DNA of 64,000 nucleotides from Pholis gunnellus (taxonomy: Eukaryota; Chordata; Actinopteri; Perciformes; Pholidae): NCBI GenBank assembly GCA_910591455.2, contig OU342809.1:17160059-17224058 (forward strand), in the 5' to 3' direction. Of the stretch, positions 1 through 10,140 are shown in pieces. How positions within the stretch are numbered: the first letter of the stretch is position 1; each line of letters starts with the position of its first letter. Below the pieces are notes generated by a model. That model ran no database searches. It saw only the letters and a list, made by a program, of their open reading frames with translations, and was not told where the DNA came from. Position numbers and translations under genes: made by a program.

Positions 1-135
1 AATTCCTCATGGCCCGTATGCACATGGCTGTTTGGATTGCAGATCAGAATGATGAGACAAAATGTGGGTTTGCAGGCGAGTTCAGGGAGGGCTTTGGGCT
101 CATTGGTTGTTTACAGGGAAATGGTGTGTACTCAC
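1..135 (-). other. ldha: ldha intron 5 (partial)
   Basis: Non-coding on the gene strand. It starts with the GTGAGT donor at 135-130 and runs off the window. No LDH residues can be read in any frame. Confidence 0.85.
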
Positions 136-253
136 CCATCAACCACCTGCTTATGCAGAGCCTTCCAGTCCTCACTGTCACCCTCGGCCCCCATCTTTGG
201 GTTGAGGCCCTGCAGAGAAACTCCGGCAACATTCACACCGCTCCACACAGGCA
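136..253 (-). CDS. ldha: ldha coding exon 5 (residues 198-237)
   Basis: Encodes VPVWSGVNVAGVSLQ, then LNPKMGAEGDSEDW and KALHKQVVDG. The acceptor is CACAG and the donor is GTGAGT. The length is 118 nt. The 135 bases to the left edge do not match the next expected exon (which would begin AYEVIKLKGY), so they are intron. Confidence 0.94.
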
Positions 254-1779
254 CTGTGAGAGACCGACAGACACACACGCAGGGAGATATTAGTTCATCC
301 GCAGCATTAAAACATGCAGTTCATGTATTAAAAGATTTGCGGCAGACCAACAAAGCGGGACAGTGGAAGGGCTGGCAGAGATTTTATTTTTAGTTAAGAG
401 CTGCATACCACTGGAGTCTCCATGCTCTCCGACGATCCAGGCGTGGCAGCTGGACGGGTGGATGTTGAGCTTCTCTCCCATGAGGTGGCGGAAACGGGCG
501 GAGTCCAGGTTGGTGCCGGAGCCAATGACGCGGTGGCGGGGGAAACCACTCAGCTTCCAGGCCACGTAGGTCAGGATGTCAACTGGAGGGGTTAAGGGGA
601 CAAAAAAAAAGATGATAATTTCATCCGCGCTATCTGAGAGCCACACCTTCTCCCCTCCCTCACCCATTCACACTACGGTCTGTCTAACCTGGGTTGGAAA
701 CCACCATGATGATGCAGTTGGGGCTGTACTTGACGATGTTGGGGATGATGAACTTGAAGATGTTGACGTTGCGCTGCACCAGGTTAAGGCGGCTCTCGCC
801 TTCCTGCTGGCGGGCACCGGCCGTCACCACCACCACTTTGGAGTTGGCGGTCACACTGTAGTCTGACAAACGGACAAAAGGAGAGACGTTCTGATGGAGC
901 TACACGATGATAGCTTCAGTAAAAGCCAACTGGCATACCATAATGAAAACTAATTATATTGTTGTACATTCTAACCTTTGTCTGCTACAATCTTGTGTGT
1001 CTTGAGGAAGAGGGAGCCGTGCTGCAGGTCCATGACCTCACCCTTCAACTTTTCCTCCATCACGTCAACAAGGGCCAGCTCATCACACAAGTCCTGAACA
1101 TAAGCATAGAATTAGTCCTTGTGACAACTCATTACACACTTTATACAGTGGACCTTACATCACATGGATGAAGCTACATTGAGGCATGTTCAAAGTGGCT
1201 GAACTGTAGGATCTCTAGGTTTATAACATGGATATAAAAGTGAGGAACAGTGCTATTCACTGCTGCCTTGACTGCTCAGCAGCATTGTTAGCTGTAAGAC
1301 CGGTGACCTGGTTCCTCTTTGCCTCTGTTGTTCCTCAGCTGGCACGGTTAGCTCGTTGTGAATGGAACAGGACAATATTAAGGAAATGCAATGTTTCCTG
1401 TGCCCTTTTTAATAATAACTAAGCATGCAGGTTTTTCATTATACCAAGCGTTGCAGAGGCCGATTCCACTAGTCGGCACACCTTCAAAGTCTGTTTGAAT
1501 GTTTCTCAGTTCAGAGACTATTTTGCAAATCCTTATTAATCCATTCGTTGGTACTTTTATATTTTTTAAAGTGTATCTAAGTTTAGTCTAAAGCTCCTTA
1601 TACCTTCATACTGTAAGCCACACACACAGCCCTCAACTCTCTCTTTTTCTCACCTTGAGCAGGACGCTGATGGCAGAGGCCATGCCCACCATGCCGACAC
1701 CCACCACCGTCACCTTGTTCCTGCTGCCAACATGCTCCTCCTTCATCACATGGCTGATCAGCTTCTCCTTGGTGGACAT
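136..1779 (-). CDS. ldha: L-lactate dehydrogenase A chain, 5' part of gene (coding exons 1-5, truncated by window edge)
   Basis: Cytosolic enzyme that interconverts pyruvate and lactate with NADH/NAD+, the last step of anaerobic glycolysis; it works as a tetramer. The coding exons on the minus strand are 1654-1779, 976-1093, 689-862, 409-582 and 136-253 (126, 118, 174, 174 and 118 nt). All have AG/GT borders and keep the reading frame, giving 236 codons plus two bases of about 332. Visible landmarks are the Rossmann motif GVGMVG (27-32), NAD-binding Asp52, the active-site loop RQQEGESR ending at Arg106, NLDSARFR with Asp166 and Arg169, and catalytic His193 in GEHGDSS. The wording (VVVVTAGARQQ, NIFKFIIPNIVKYSPNC, GFPRHRVIGSGTNLDSARFR) fits fish LDH-A better than LDH-B. 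No stop or frameshift is seen. The C-terminal exons (from about residue 238) lie outside the window. Confidence 0.96.
409..582 (-). CDS. ldha: ldha coding exon 4 (residues 140-198)
   Basis: Encodes VDILTYVAWKLSGFPRHR, NLDSARFRHLMGEKLNIHP and SSCHAWIVGEHGDSS. Substrate-pocket Asp166 and Arg169 and catalytic His193 are present. The acceptor is TCCAG and the donor is GTATGC. Residue 187 is Ala (CHAW) where the LDH-A and LDH-B sequences I can recall have Gly (CHGW). Confidence 0.96.
689..862 (-). CDS. ldha: ldha coding exon 3 (residues 82-140)
   Basis: Begins within DYSVTANSK and runs through VVVVTAGARQQEGESR, NLVQRNVNIFKF and NCIIMVVSNP. It holds the mobile active-site loop with Arg99 and Arg106, plus Asn138. 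The acceptor is GTCAG and the donor is GTTAGA. It is 174 nt, with a phase-1 split at Val (G|TT) into the next exon. Confidence 0.96.
976..1093 (-). CDS. ldha: ldha coding exon 2 (residues 43-82, last codon split)
   Basis: Encodes DLCDELALVDVMEEKLKGE through KTHKIVADK, with the NAD-ribose-binding Asp52 in ALVDV. The acceptor is TTCAG and the donor is GTTAGA. The final G combines with AC of the next exon to make Asp82. The length of 118 nt fits the vertebrate LDH exon pattern. Glu replaces the more usual Asp in VMEDK. Confidence 0.95.
1654..1779 (-). CDS. ldha: ldha coding exon 1 (residues 1-42)
   Basis: Starts MSTKEKLISH and ends ISVLLK, containing the GxGxxG dinucleotide-binding motif (GVGMVG). 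The start codon at 1779-1777 directly follows a CTCAG acceptor. The initiator is therefore the first codon of this exon and the 5' UTR lies on a separate upstream exon. The donor after AAG reads GTGAGA. The length is 42 codons, the same as the matching segment of human LDHA. Confidence 0.95.
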
Positions 1780-3386
1780 CTGAGGTATTTTGGAAAAAAG
1801 GTAGGTAAGCGGGTAAATAGAGCAAAAAAAGGGGCGAGGGAGGGGGAGTGGAATCAGAGGGGCAGTAAATTAGTGCTGCATGTCGTATGGGACAGTGTGT
1901 TGCATTGTTATTAATAGGCCCACACGAGGTCATACTTGACGTGACTGCTTTCTCACCCGAGAGCGACTGAGGCGAACTTGGATTTCCCTTTTCATCTCTG
2001 TCATAAAACAGAAAGTGTGGCCTTCTCATAATCCCCAAAACATAACCTCATGACCACTAAATTCCGGTTCTGTGCTCATTACTCTTCTCTCGTGTTTACT
2101 TCCTTAAAAGGTTTGCGTAAATTCTTGCTTCACTGCGCCACTCTGTGTGTCTCCACGGCAACCCCTGCCTGGGAAATCCCACGCTTTCAAGGCTTTAAAT
2201 CATCAGCATGACTAGATTTTCTTCCTCTGCGACGTGTAGACGAGCACGTTGTGGAGTACGTGACGGGATGAATACACTGTAACACCTTCCTTGAGAGGAT
2301 ATTTAAGACCTCTCCATGGCATGTTTGCACACACTAGTCAAATATGGTAAGTGGGACAGTCATACCCAATATCCCTTTATCCAATTATCTCTCACACCAC
2401 ACACACAGAAGGGAACGCTTACAACATACCAGGCGCCGACCCTGAGGTGAGCTGGGTTTGTGCTTTACAAGAGGACCCTTTGTTAGCTTATAGTAAAGGA
2501 TTACTGCACAATACCAACCAGATACATTAACTATTGTAGCCAGACTGAATGAGGATTACAGGAAGGATTATTAACAGCTGAAAGAACTCAGTGTTGTATA
2601 GTTATAACGAGATATCTGCAGCGTTAGTGCTCTCACTAAGATATGCTTCCCAATGGGCCGGCCTATGGATGCAGTGTATTCACTGGCACAGGAAATGTCC
2701 CACAGACTGCTGTGTTGATGGTGGTCTCCATGGTCAAGCAGAGGTCAACGCAAACCACCTGATGCAACAATAGAAACAGATTCAAACCACCTGATGCAAC
2801 AATAGAAACAGATTCAAACCACCTGCCCTTTAGGGTTGTTATAATAACCTATATTATAGGGAAAAAGCTTTGGGGATATTTCCTATATTTAATTCGCGTT
2901 GGCCCCATAATATAAACAATTTATTGAAGGTATATATATGTCCTTATAACGACATTCTTATAAAACCCATTCATTCAAGTGCAAGAAGTCTGCTGGGAGA
3001 TTTCCCTGGCAGGCCTACAACCTGTTGCTTTAGCTACTCTGTTTCATTACATTAAAAAAATCCATTCATTACATAAATGAACTGCAACACTTGTAACCAG
3101 AAGGGTAACCTGTCGTAAACTGAAGATGGTGCCAGGCTCATTCGCAACAACCAATCAACACTATCGATACTGAGCAGCGACACAGCCCTTTCCTTGTCCC
3201 CCCACAATGGGCATCAGGTTGCTGAAAAGCCCCCCACCACCACCACCACCAGCAGCACCAGCACCCCCCTTAAAACTACTTCTGTCATAACGAGATAACG
3301 ACTCAAAATAGATGAGTTTCCGGAGACGCCTGAAGTGTACAATACTTAGTAGGTTATATATGTTTTAGTTCGACGGGCTATCTTAC
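1780..3386 (-). other. ldha: ldha first intron (between non-coding exon 1 and the start-codon exon)
   Basis: Bounded by the GTAAGA donor at 3386-3381 and the CTCAG acceptor just upstream of the ATG. It carries a 32-bp tandem repeat (2751-2824) and a short CCACCA/AGC-rich stretch (about 3234-3266). No other coding signal was seen. An intron separating a short 5' UTR exon from the ATG exon is the usual LDHA arrangement. Confidence 0.75.
2751..2824. repeat. 32-bp tandem repeat, about 2.3 copies
   Basis: The unit beginning CAAACCACCTGATGC starts at 2751, 2783 and 2815, an exact 32-bp period. The first two units are identical by eye and the third stops after CAAACCACCT. It lies within ldha intron 1. 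With no unique spacers between copies it is a minisatellite and not a CRISPR array. Confidence 0.9.
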
Positions 3387-3458
3387 CTTTAGGCTTCAGA
3401 TAGACAGGTGGAAACACGAAGCTGTATCTGATCCAATGCAGCTTTTCCGCAGAAGTGG
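3387..3458 (-). other. ldha: ldha non-coding exon 1 (5' UTR), 5' end approximate
   Basis: On the minus strand, CCTAAAG is followed by a strong GTAAGA donor at 3386-3381. A TATA-like TTTAAATA lies at about 3484-3490, which places the start site near 3455-3460. The inferred exon is about 70 nt with no in-frame ATG need, and splicing to the ATG exon gives AAAGATGT around the start codon. This is inferred from promoter and splice signals, not from transcript data. Confidence 0.6.
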
Positions 3459-3575
3459 TGCTGCAGAGGGGGAGTCTCCCTGGTATTTAAAGACAGCCTC
3501 CTCGGTAGACGTGACGTCTGCACATATTAATGAGACCGGGCGGGTCGCTGCGCGTGCTGGCAGTCACGTCCCAGG
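3459..3575 (-). promoter_or_regulatory. ldha: ldha core promoter with TATA-like box, CRE-type, HIF-type and GC-box motifs
   Basis: Reading into the gene on the minus strand, the sequence shows ACGTG at 3569-3565, a GC box (CCCGCCC) at 3544-3538, a CRE-like GACGTCACGTC at 3518-3508 overlapping a second HIF core (ACGTG on the plus strand, 3509-3513), and TTTAAATA at about 3490-3484. A further GCGTG lies at 3552-3556. Mammalian LDHA promoters are known to use both HIF-1 and CREB/ATF sites near the start, so this layout fits induction by hypoxia and cAMP. The motifs are seen; their use is inferred. Confidence 0.65.
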
Positions 3576-4378
3576 CAGGATGCGAGGGTGCAATGGCTTT
3601 CAACCTGTGTGATGTTAGCATACGCTTCCGTTTTAACACGTTTGTCCCGGTCCTAGGTGTTTTAAGTCATTATATTGCATTACAGTCACCGTCTCTTACT
3701 CAGAAGCGCGCTGTGCGCTTTATTAAAACACGACTTTGACTTGTCTCTACGTAGCCTAACGTTAGTTTAAGAGTGATGGAAAAGATTATCGAGTAAAAAG
3801 ATGTTGGCAAGGATGCTCGCCTGTCTTTTCCTTATCTGTCACACAACTAGTCCGCAGCAAACTACCCGTATTTACTTTCGGACTTCATTTAAAAACACTT
3901 CCGATAGTAATGCTGCGTTAACACGGCTGCTGCCGGATGAACGTGATATAGTATCGTAATAGTGGGGATTGCCTTGGAGTCTTATATGCGTCATGTAGGT
4001 GATGCCATTTGTATGTTAATTTCATTAACTCGGCTGTTACTTAAGAGGAAATTTACGAGGAAATGGTCAGTCTGGAAGTGGAAAAGTACCGGTATGTCTT
4101 TGAAGGTAGCCAGGTTTATTACGTCATCATTCTACCATATCAGCAGCCTTTTAGCTCCCCCTCCTGTCGAGTTTAAGGTATTACAAGAGAGCGATATGAC
4201 AAACTTCAACAATAAGCCATCTGTGTTACCTATTTGAGGAATGTTCTTATCTGATAGAGCTGATTCGACTGACAAAAGACACAAGGCTTTCATATTAGTT
4301 ACAACATAGCATTTCCATTTTCCATTGTTCTGGTCTACTGTTTGGCCTGCACTGGGACTAAAGATCTGTGCTCTCAGA
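3576..4378. other. Intergenic DNA upstream of ldha
   Basis: Unique-looking sequence with no exon, repeat or RNA gene that I can support. It lies upstream of the ldha promoter and may include distal regulatory sequence. Confidence 0.5.
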
Positions 4379-4415
4379 CTGTCCATATATATATATATAT
4401 ATATATATATGGACA

Positions 4416-4513
<98 letters not shown>

Positions 4514-4558
4514 ACAGTATATATATATATATATATAGTCATATATATATATAGTCAT
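4379..4558. repeat. Palindromic (AT)n microsatellite with CTGTCC/GGACAG borders
   Basis: A 38-bp perfect palindrome (CTGTCC, then AT dinucleotides, then GGACAG at 4411-4416) is followed by about 95 bp of TA repeats. A second GGACAG follows at 4512-4517, then more TA interrupted by AGTCAT. The whole tract is self-complementary and should extrude as a cruciform or hairpin. Tyr-Ile open frames through it are repeat artefacts. Confidence 0.93.
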
Positions 4559-6802
4559 GTGGAATTTCGTGATTTCAAAAAATGTTCTCACCGAGTAATC
4601 CACAATTTGGAAAAACAATATGACTTCAGGACTCTTTCACAGTAAACCGTTGCAATGCCAATAATCATTATCTAAACACGCAAGAACCCAGTCTGTTTTG
4701 AGAATGAAACACTGGCTTTTCGTTGACTCCTAATTATTTTGGTTGTAAGTTCTTTCAGAAGCAAATACAAGAACTTTGAGCTCAGTTTAGAGCAAACTGA
4801 TCTGTTTATGATATGATGTTATTAGTCATGAGCCCTCTCTGCTCTATTGTTATGCGATGAGTTCACATCCCGCTATCTCCTTTCACTCAAACCTGAGAGG
4901 TGTTTCAGCAATCTGTTGGCTTTACTTTAGACAAATAATCTAATCAGCTGTCAGGTGAGGTTGACATTTTGCAGTCGGGGGTGGGGGGGTGGGATCTTTG
5001 AATTTTTTAAATATTATTGCAAAGGGACAATACATAAACACTGACAGGGAGTTGTACATTTAGTCAGAGTCAACATGAGAAAACTGGAGTTAAATAAACA
5101 AAATACAAGAAACAAACCACAAATAGATATAACCGTCCTAAGGGTGTGGGCAGATAAGCCCAACTGTGGGACGAGAAGGTCAAACCCAGCTGATCTCATC
5201 GTACCCGCACGGCAACAACAAGTGGAATGCTGCTGGTGCAGAGCATTAGGCATCCACCAGGATTCTACCAGCAACAACGACAGGATTCACCTGTGGTGGC
5301 CTGACACACAAAAAACAATATAGTAAATATATGATTTGATGCTGTATACACCACGTGAAAATAAAACACCTTCCCGAACTTCTGCGAGTCTTCATTAGAT
5401 AGATCTACCAACATTTTAAGAAAGTAAGCTAGTTTTAAATCTACATTTAGCAAACCATTGCTGCTCTGGCTTGACATCCCCCCACCATTCACAACATATA
5501 TCCAACGCACCCTTTGCAGTTTGGTGGTGTGTATACGTGCTCTAATATCTCTTATTATGCATTGCTCTACTGAAAGCTGCTCATCTGCAACTGCTGCTGT
5601 CCATACAGTATTTCATAAGCTCCACCTCTACCACAGCGTCCACCTGTGGGCTCCCAGTCCATCAACAGAAAGTTATTATTGCCACTCCCCACTTCCTGTT
5701 GCGCTGACCTTGGTGTATACTTTATGAGGGAGGACGGCGAGATGTACACATTCTGCATTCACAAAATAATCAATTACATGCGAGTTGGCTGACTGAACTG
5801 TGTCACTCAGTTTTTTTGTGTTTTGTAAAACAGATCTTGGATTTGATCAATGAGATTACTATAGAAGACCCCAGATCACAATTAAAGCTACATTTGGTTA
5901 CAGTTGGGGTGCATTGCAGTGGGTAAGTGTTACGTCACCTTTTTTTTTGTCTAGGGGGAAAAGTTGAGACGAACACACGACAACCAAAGAATGTGAAAAA
6001 AATCTAAAGTAGAAGTAACAATTTAACAGGATTTATTTGAGGTCAATTATATTCAAACAAAAGGTTCTCAATCAATGTGGGAGAGGATGGGACGAATGTG
6101 GTCGTGCCAAACAAAAAACTAAAAACTAGGCCTGGCTAACTCCTTCTTCTGAAAACAAAAACAAAATGGTGTACATGCTTCCCTAAACATTTATTCACCA
6201 AAACAAATACTGAGGTGGCACCGGGCAATATTCCTAATGTATCTAGACATTGAAGGGTACCCCCAACTCACCTACTGTCCCCAACCTCCCACCACAAACC
6301 GTAACAACAACAGGGCCAGCTTGGAGAGGCACAGAGCAAAAAACACAAAGAAAAGAAACACCTCAGGCTTCCTCCTTTTACGCTGGGCCCCACTCTGCTG
6401 ATTGGCCAGCTTGAAATCTGTGGGAACCAAGGAGTAGAGTGACTGGCCCTGCACAGGTGGAAACCAAACACCTTAATGGCACCTGAAGAGAAAACAAGGG
6501 AGGGAGAGAGAAAGAAAGGCAGGAGGGAAGAAAGCACACACACACGGGCACCTTGCCCCGGCCTGACACGTAACAGCGTGACCGTAGACAAAGAAGCGTC
6601 TGTGCAAACAAAACAAAAGAGCTTGAGTTATGCAAGAAGAAAGCAACACAATACAATGTGGCCTATGGAAGCTTCAACAACATTATATGGAATGAGTGGA
6701 CATAATGGACACCTAGACGGGCATTATCCATGTGTGTGTGTGTGTCTGCATGCTGTAATGGTAAAATATATGCTTATGTGCGTATAACGTTTAAACAAAC
6801 AA
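4559..6802. other. Intergenic DNA, no gene seen
   Basis: AT-rich unique sequence with short purine tracts (about 6480-6545) and a brief (GT)n at 6731-6744. No exon with splice signals and a recognisable product was found on either strand. Confidence 0.5.
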
Positions 6803-7252
6803 TGTAATCAGCTAGGCCCGTATAACAGTGTAAAGACAATGTTCGTGTGCTTTCGTGCACCTAACATGAACTCATGTTCGTGTGCTTGAACATGAACTCA
6901 CCATGACTTGTCCTTTCTAAGAAACATGACTCATTAGAAAGATGACAGTTTGCACTGACCAGAAACATGACAGTTTGCAGACGGCAAAAGCGGAACCAGC
7001 GCCTTGTAGAAACAACACCTCGATAACACCTTTGAGATGGACGGTACCTAGATGCAGCGAAACGCGCTGGACATGGTTTCTAAGTGTATAAATACTCTGT
7101 ACGTGCAACTGTTCTTTGAAGTCACTTCCACAGACTCTGCAATACGTATCTGTGAAACTGTTCTCCGCTTGCGCAAGCTAATAAATTGACTCTTACTACT
7201 TTGAGTATTCATCAGACTCTATCCCGCATCTGCATAGAAATATTCCACAACA
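6803..7252 (+). mobile_element. Probable solo LTR of a retrovirus-like element
   Basis: The segment shows LTR layout: a TGT start near 6803, a perfect TATAAATA box at about 7086, an AATAAA signal at about 7180, and an end at CCACAACA (7252). A U3-R-U5 order with a TATA box about 100 bp before the polyadenylation signal is typical of retroviral-type LTRs. No gag/pol sequence, primer-binding site or second LTR flanks it. I could not find a convincing target-site duplication, so the exact ends, especially the left one, are uncertain. An imperfect direct repeat (GTTCGTGTGC at 6841 and 6876) lies in the U3-like part. Confidence 0.45.
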
Positions 7253-7950
7253 ATGCGTTTACAAGTTTTAACACAGCGCTCACCTGGTCCAGCCTCTCAT
7301 TGGTATGTATTATGAGCCAATGACGCAATGCAAGCAGTTCACCAGCAGGAGGTGCTATCATAAAGGCAGTAGAACAACCTCCAGGCTCTTTTCCACCCTG
7401 ACAACATTACCACATGGACTTTATTAATACCGAAGGTTAAATTTGTTGCGCAGACGGGAGATTCAGCATCCACAGTTAAAACAAGACACACACTCACGGC
7501 TCTAAAGGCACCATTTGTGGGAGACCGTGTGCTGCTGAATCTATCCTCACTTAACAATATACAGCACTCCATTGAATCAAAGGTGACTACATTTTCAACT
7601 TAGATCCCCACACCAGTTCTCCTCAAATAGCAGTCCCTCGTCTTCCGTTAAAACAATATCTAAAACATGTTGACATGACTTTAAAAATAGTGAAAACTCC
7701 ACTGAATGTGTGGGACTATGACAGCATAAAACACTGCTGGAGAAAGGTGAAGTTCCATTAGATGTGTGTGAAACAATACTTAATCTCCCGTTATTTAATG
7801 TCTCCAGTTTGCCTACAGCGATGTACTCAAAACTTTCCCCAGACTCTAAGCAACTTTTTGGCCTTGCTGCTGAATTACTTGTCTTTTTCTCCATCTTCCT
7901 CCACCGCTTTCAATGGTCTCTGGAGCGTGTGCCAATTCAATCACGCCTAG
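7253..7950 (-). other. Unclassified, possibly repeat-derived segment next to the LTR
   Basis: Two unbroken minus-strand frames (7339-7572, 77 codons; 7595-7894, 99 codons) lie directly beside the putative LTR. Neither protein contains a motif I recognise. The nucleotide texture resembles dispersed fish repeats, but I cannot name a family. It could be an old insertion target or chance open frames. No function is proposed. Confidence 0.25.
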
Positions 7951-10051
7951 CCCCCCAGTGGAATATAGAAACACTAGTTTGTCATGTTAGCTTCCCCTCT
8001 CACACCACAGGGTCAGTAGCCAAAACGCTGTTATTGCGCAGGGCATTGGGACCGAGGTGCATCTGCTGAGGGTGATATCCTTTCTGTCTCAGCCTGCCAT
8101 GTAATGGAGAAGAATCTAATCACCTCACCACAGCCTCCTCCTCCAGCCTCTGTTTAGAAATAGAACTGAGGACAGGGAACAAGGCCACATCAATCATAAA
8201 AAGGATTTACCAGGGAGCGAGATCTCTCTCATAACTCTGTCAGAACAACATCCAGCAAACTGACGTTACCTTACTTTACCTCAGCCAGACACATCCTGAA
8301 CCAAAAGCATTTAAACCCACGATGCATTCTGATTTTTCTTCTGTACCAATTTGTCCTTCCTTGTCTTTCAACACGAATCAAACACCTCTCTTTCTCTTTC
8401 ATCCCACAGTCACTTCTAACCTTCCTTTCCTTCACATCTCTCCTTCACTGCTCCCAGCCCTCCCTCTCCTTACTTTTCCTGGCTTCCAGTTTCGCTCCAT
8501 GCACACCTTCTGTCTACGATTGATAACATCCCTGATGGAGCTCCTTTATTAGCCACCCACAGGCAGATTAACCAGAGCAATAATACACCAATCAACAGCA
8601 ATTATGCCGAGATAAACCCAGGGAGAGCTCTGCTGGGTGCTGGAAAGGATGTGGCAGTTATAGAGTGATTGGGGGGGTTTTAGTACAGAATTAAAGGTTG
8701 TGTGTCTGTGCATACATTATCGTGTTCTACAAGTACATTACATTGAGTGTACTTTGTTGTTTGCCTGCAGTCTTAATACCTTCATAGGGCATGTTATTAT
8801 AATCAGATGTGAAATCAGTCCTAGTCCCCAGGTCCTTATCAGGTGCTAATTGAAGTCATGATCAGGCAGGTTGTATTCTCATCTGTGTAGTATCAAAGTC
8901 ATTATTGAAAGTAGAAGCGTGAGTGCCGCAAAACAGCAGAATAAATAGAGGTTTTGACTCAATATGGTGATATTTTACTCTCTGAGTGCAATATTATGAT
9001 TGAAGGCATCCCTTCACCCATCATTAGAGCTTATTAAAACACTTCAGTTACAATGTTGGCACTTGTTAGTTTTTGGACTTAAACAGCAGCCTGGCATTGT
9101 TCTAGAGCAGCTAAATGATGATGAAAACGAGTGGAAGCGTAGATATGAGTTGCCTGCCTGCAGGCATTCATGCACCAGCCAAGTCTGATTTCAAGAACAG
9201 CTGTGTGGATTTAACCTCCCCTCCCCCTCTGTTTTCTTTCTTTTGTAATCACAAAACATGCATTCACACAAGTGCAAGTACACACCAGCATGTGCACAAG
9301 CATACGTACATGCTTGCATGCCCATAAAAATAAAAAAAAAAGCACAAGAAGGGGCAGGACCAACGACCCTGGACTCTGTTTACTGCTGTGTGACTGGGAA
9401 GGCCACACATCTTTCAATTCCATATCTGCTTTATACCAGCGAACTTGCCAAATTGTGTTTGCAAATGCATCAGATTAGTACCCCCCAACTGGCCTCAGAA
9501 ACAATGATCCGACTCTCATATCAAAGTGGACCTCTAATTAGGCTTTGCTTATTTCATTTGGCTCTTTTAACCCTAGCTCAGCGCAGCAGATTGTGATTAA
9601 TTCTTGCAATTCCAGTGTCAAAAGGCTGCGCTGTAATTCTGGAAATTGGCACAGAGAAACTCCTGGACACTCAGTGGGTGTAGGATGTTCACTTCACCTT
9701 AGTTTCACTGAACATGCATGTCTCCTCCAACCTTGCTTCAGCCGACGACCTCCAAAACTTAATCCTGGAGCAGAAAATGAAGCAGACATTTACCATTTCT
9801 TCGAGCATGAAATTAAATACTTTTCCTTTGGCTGTCCCAGCTCTAATTATTTCAGAGGATTTATGACAGTGTCACTGTTATTTGTTTAAGGACAGTGTAC
9901 GCGCTGTATTGTAGACAGTAGCAGGTAGCCTCACATTCTTCTACATGTCTCTGGAGAAGCTCTGCGGAGCTTCTGTCTCCCAGTCCAGTGACCTTAACAC
10001 CTGTGATTGATATGGGAGGGGAGATGTACGTGTGAAGGCATGGTCTACCCG

Positions 10052-10060
<9 letters not shown>
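7951..10060. other. Intergenic DNA, mostly unique sequence
   Basis: No exon found. The stretch at about 9440-9870 is balanced in composition, free of simple repeats and rich in homeodomain-type cores (TAATTA, CTAATTAG). It is a candidate conserved non-coding element, which only comparison with other fish could show. Confidence 0.4.

Positions 10061-10100
<40 letters not shown>
10061..10100. repeat. (TG)20 microsatellite
   Basis: Pure TG dinucleotides over 40 bp, with impure GT-rich sequence on both sides (10052-10140). Confidence 0.95.
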
Positions 10101-10105
<5 letters not shown>

Positions 10106-10140
10106 GTGTACGTTTGCACATGGATGTGTGTGTGTGTCTG

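Noticed and set aside
1..135. Search for ldha coding exon 6 (AYEVIKLKGY...) at the left edge
   Set aside because: No frame encodes it; the sequence is intron and the exon must lie outside.
2751..2824. CRISPR-like direct repeats
   Set aside because: The 32-bp units abut without unique spacers, and the host is a vertebrate. This is a minisatellite.
6268..6656. Overlapping minus-strand frames rich in Leu, Phe and Ser, suggestive of membrane segments
   Set aside because: They read the complement of a purine-rich tract. Hydrophobic runs are expected from T-rich codons.
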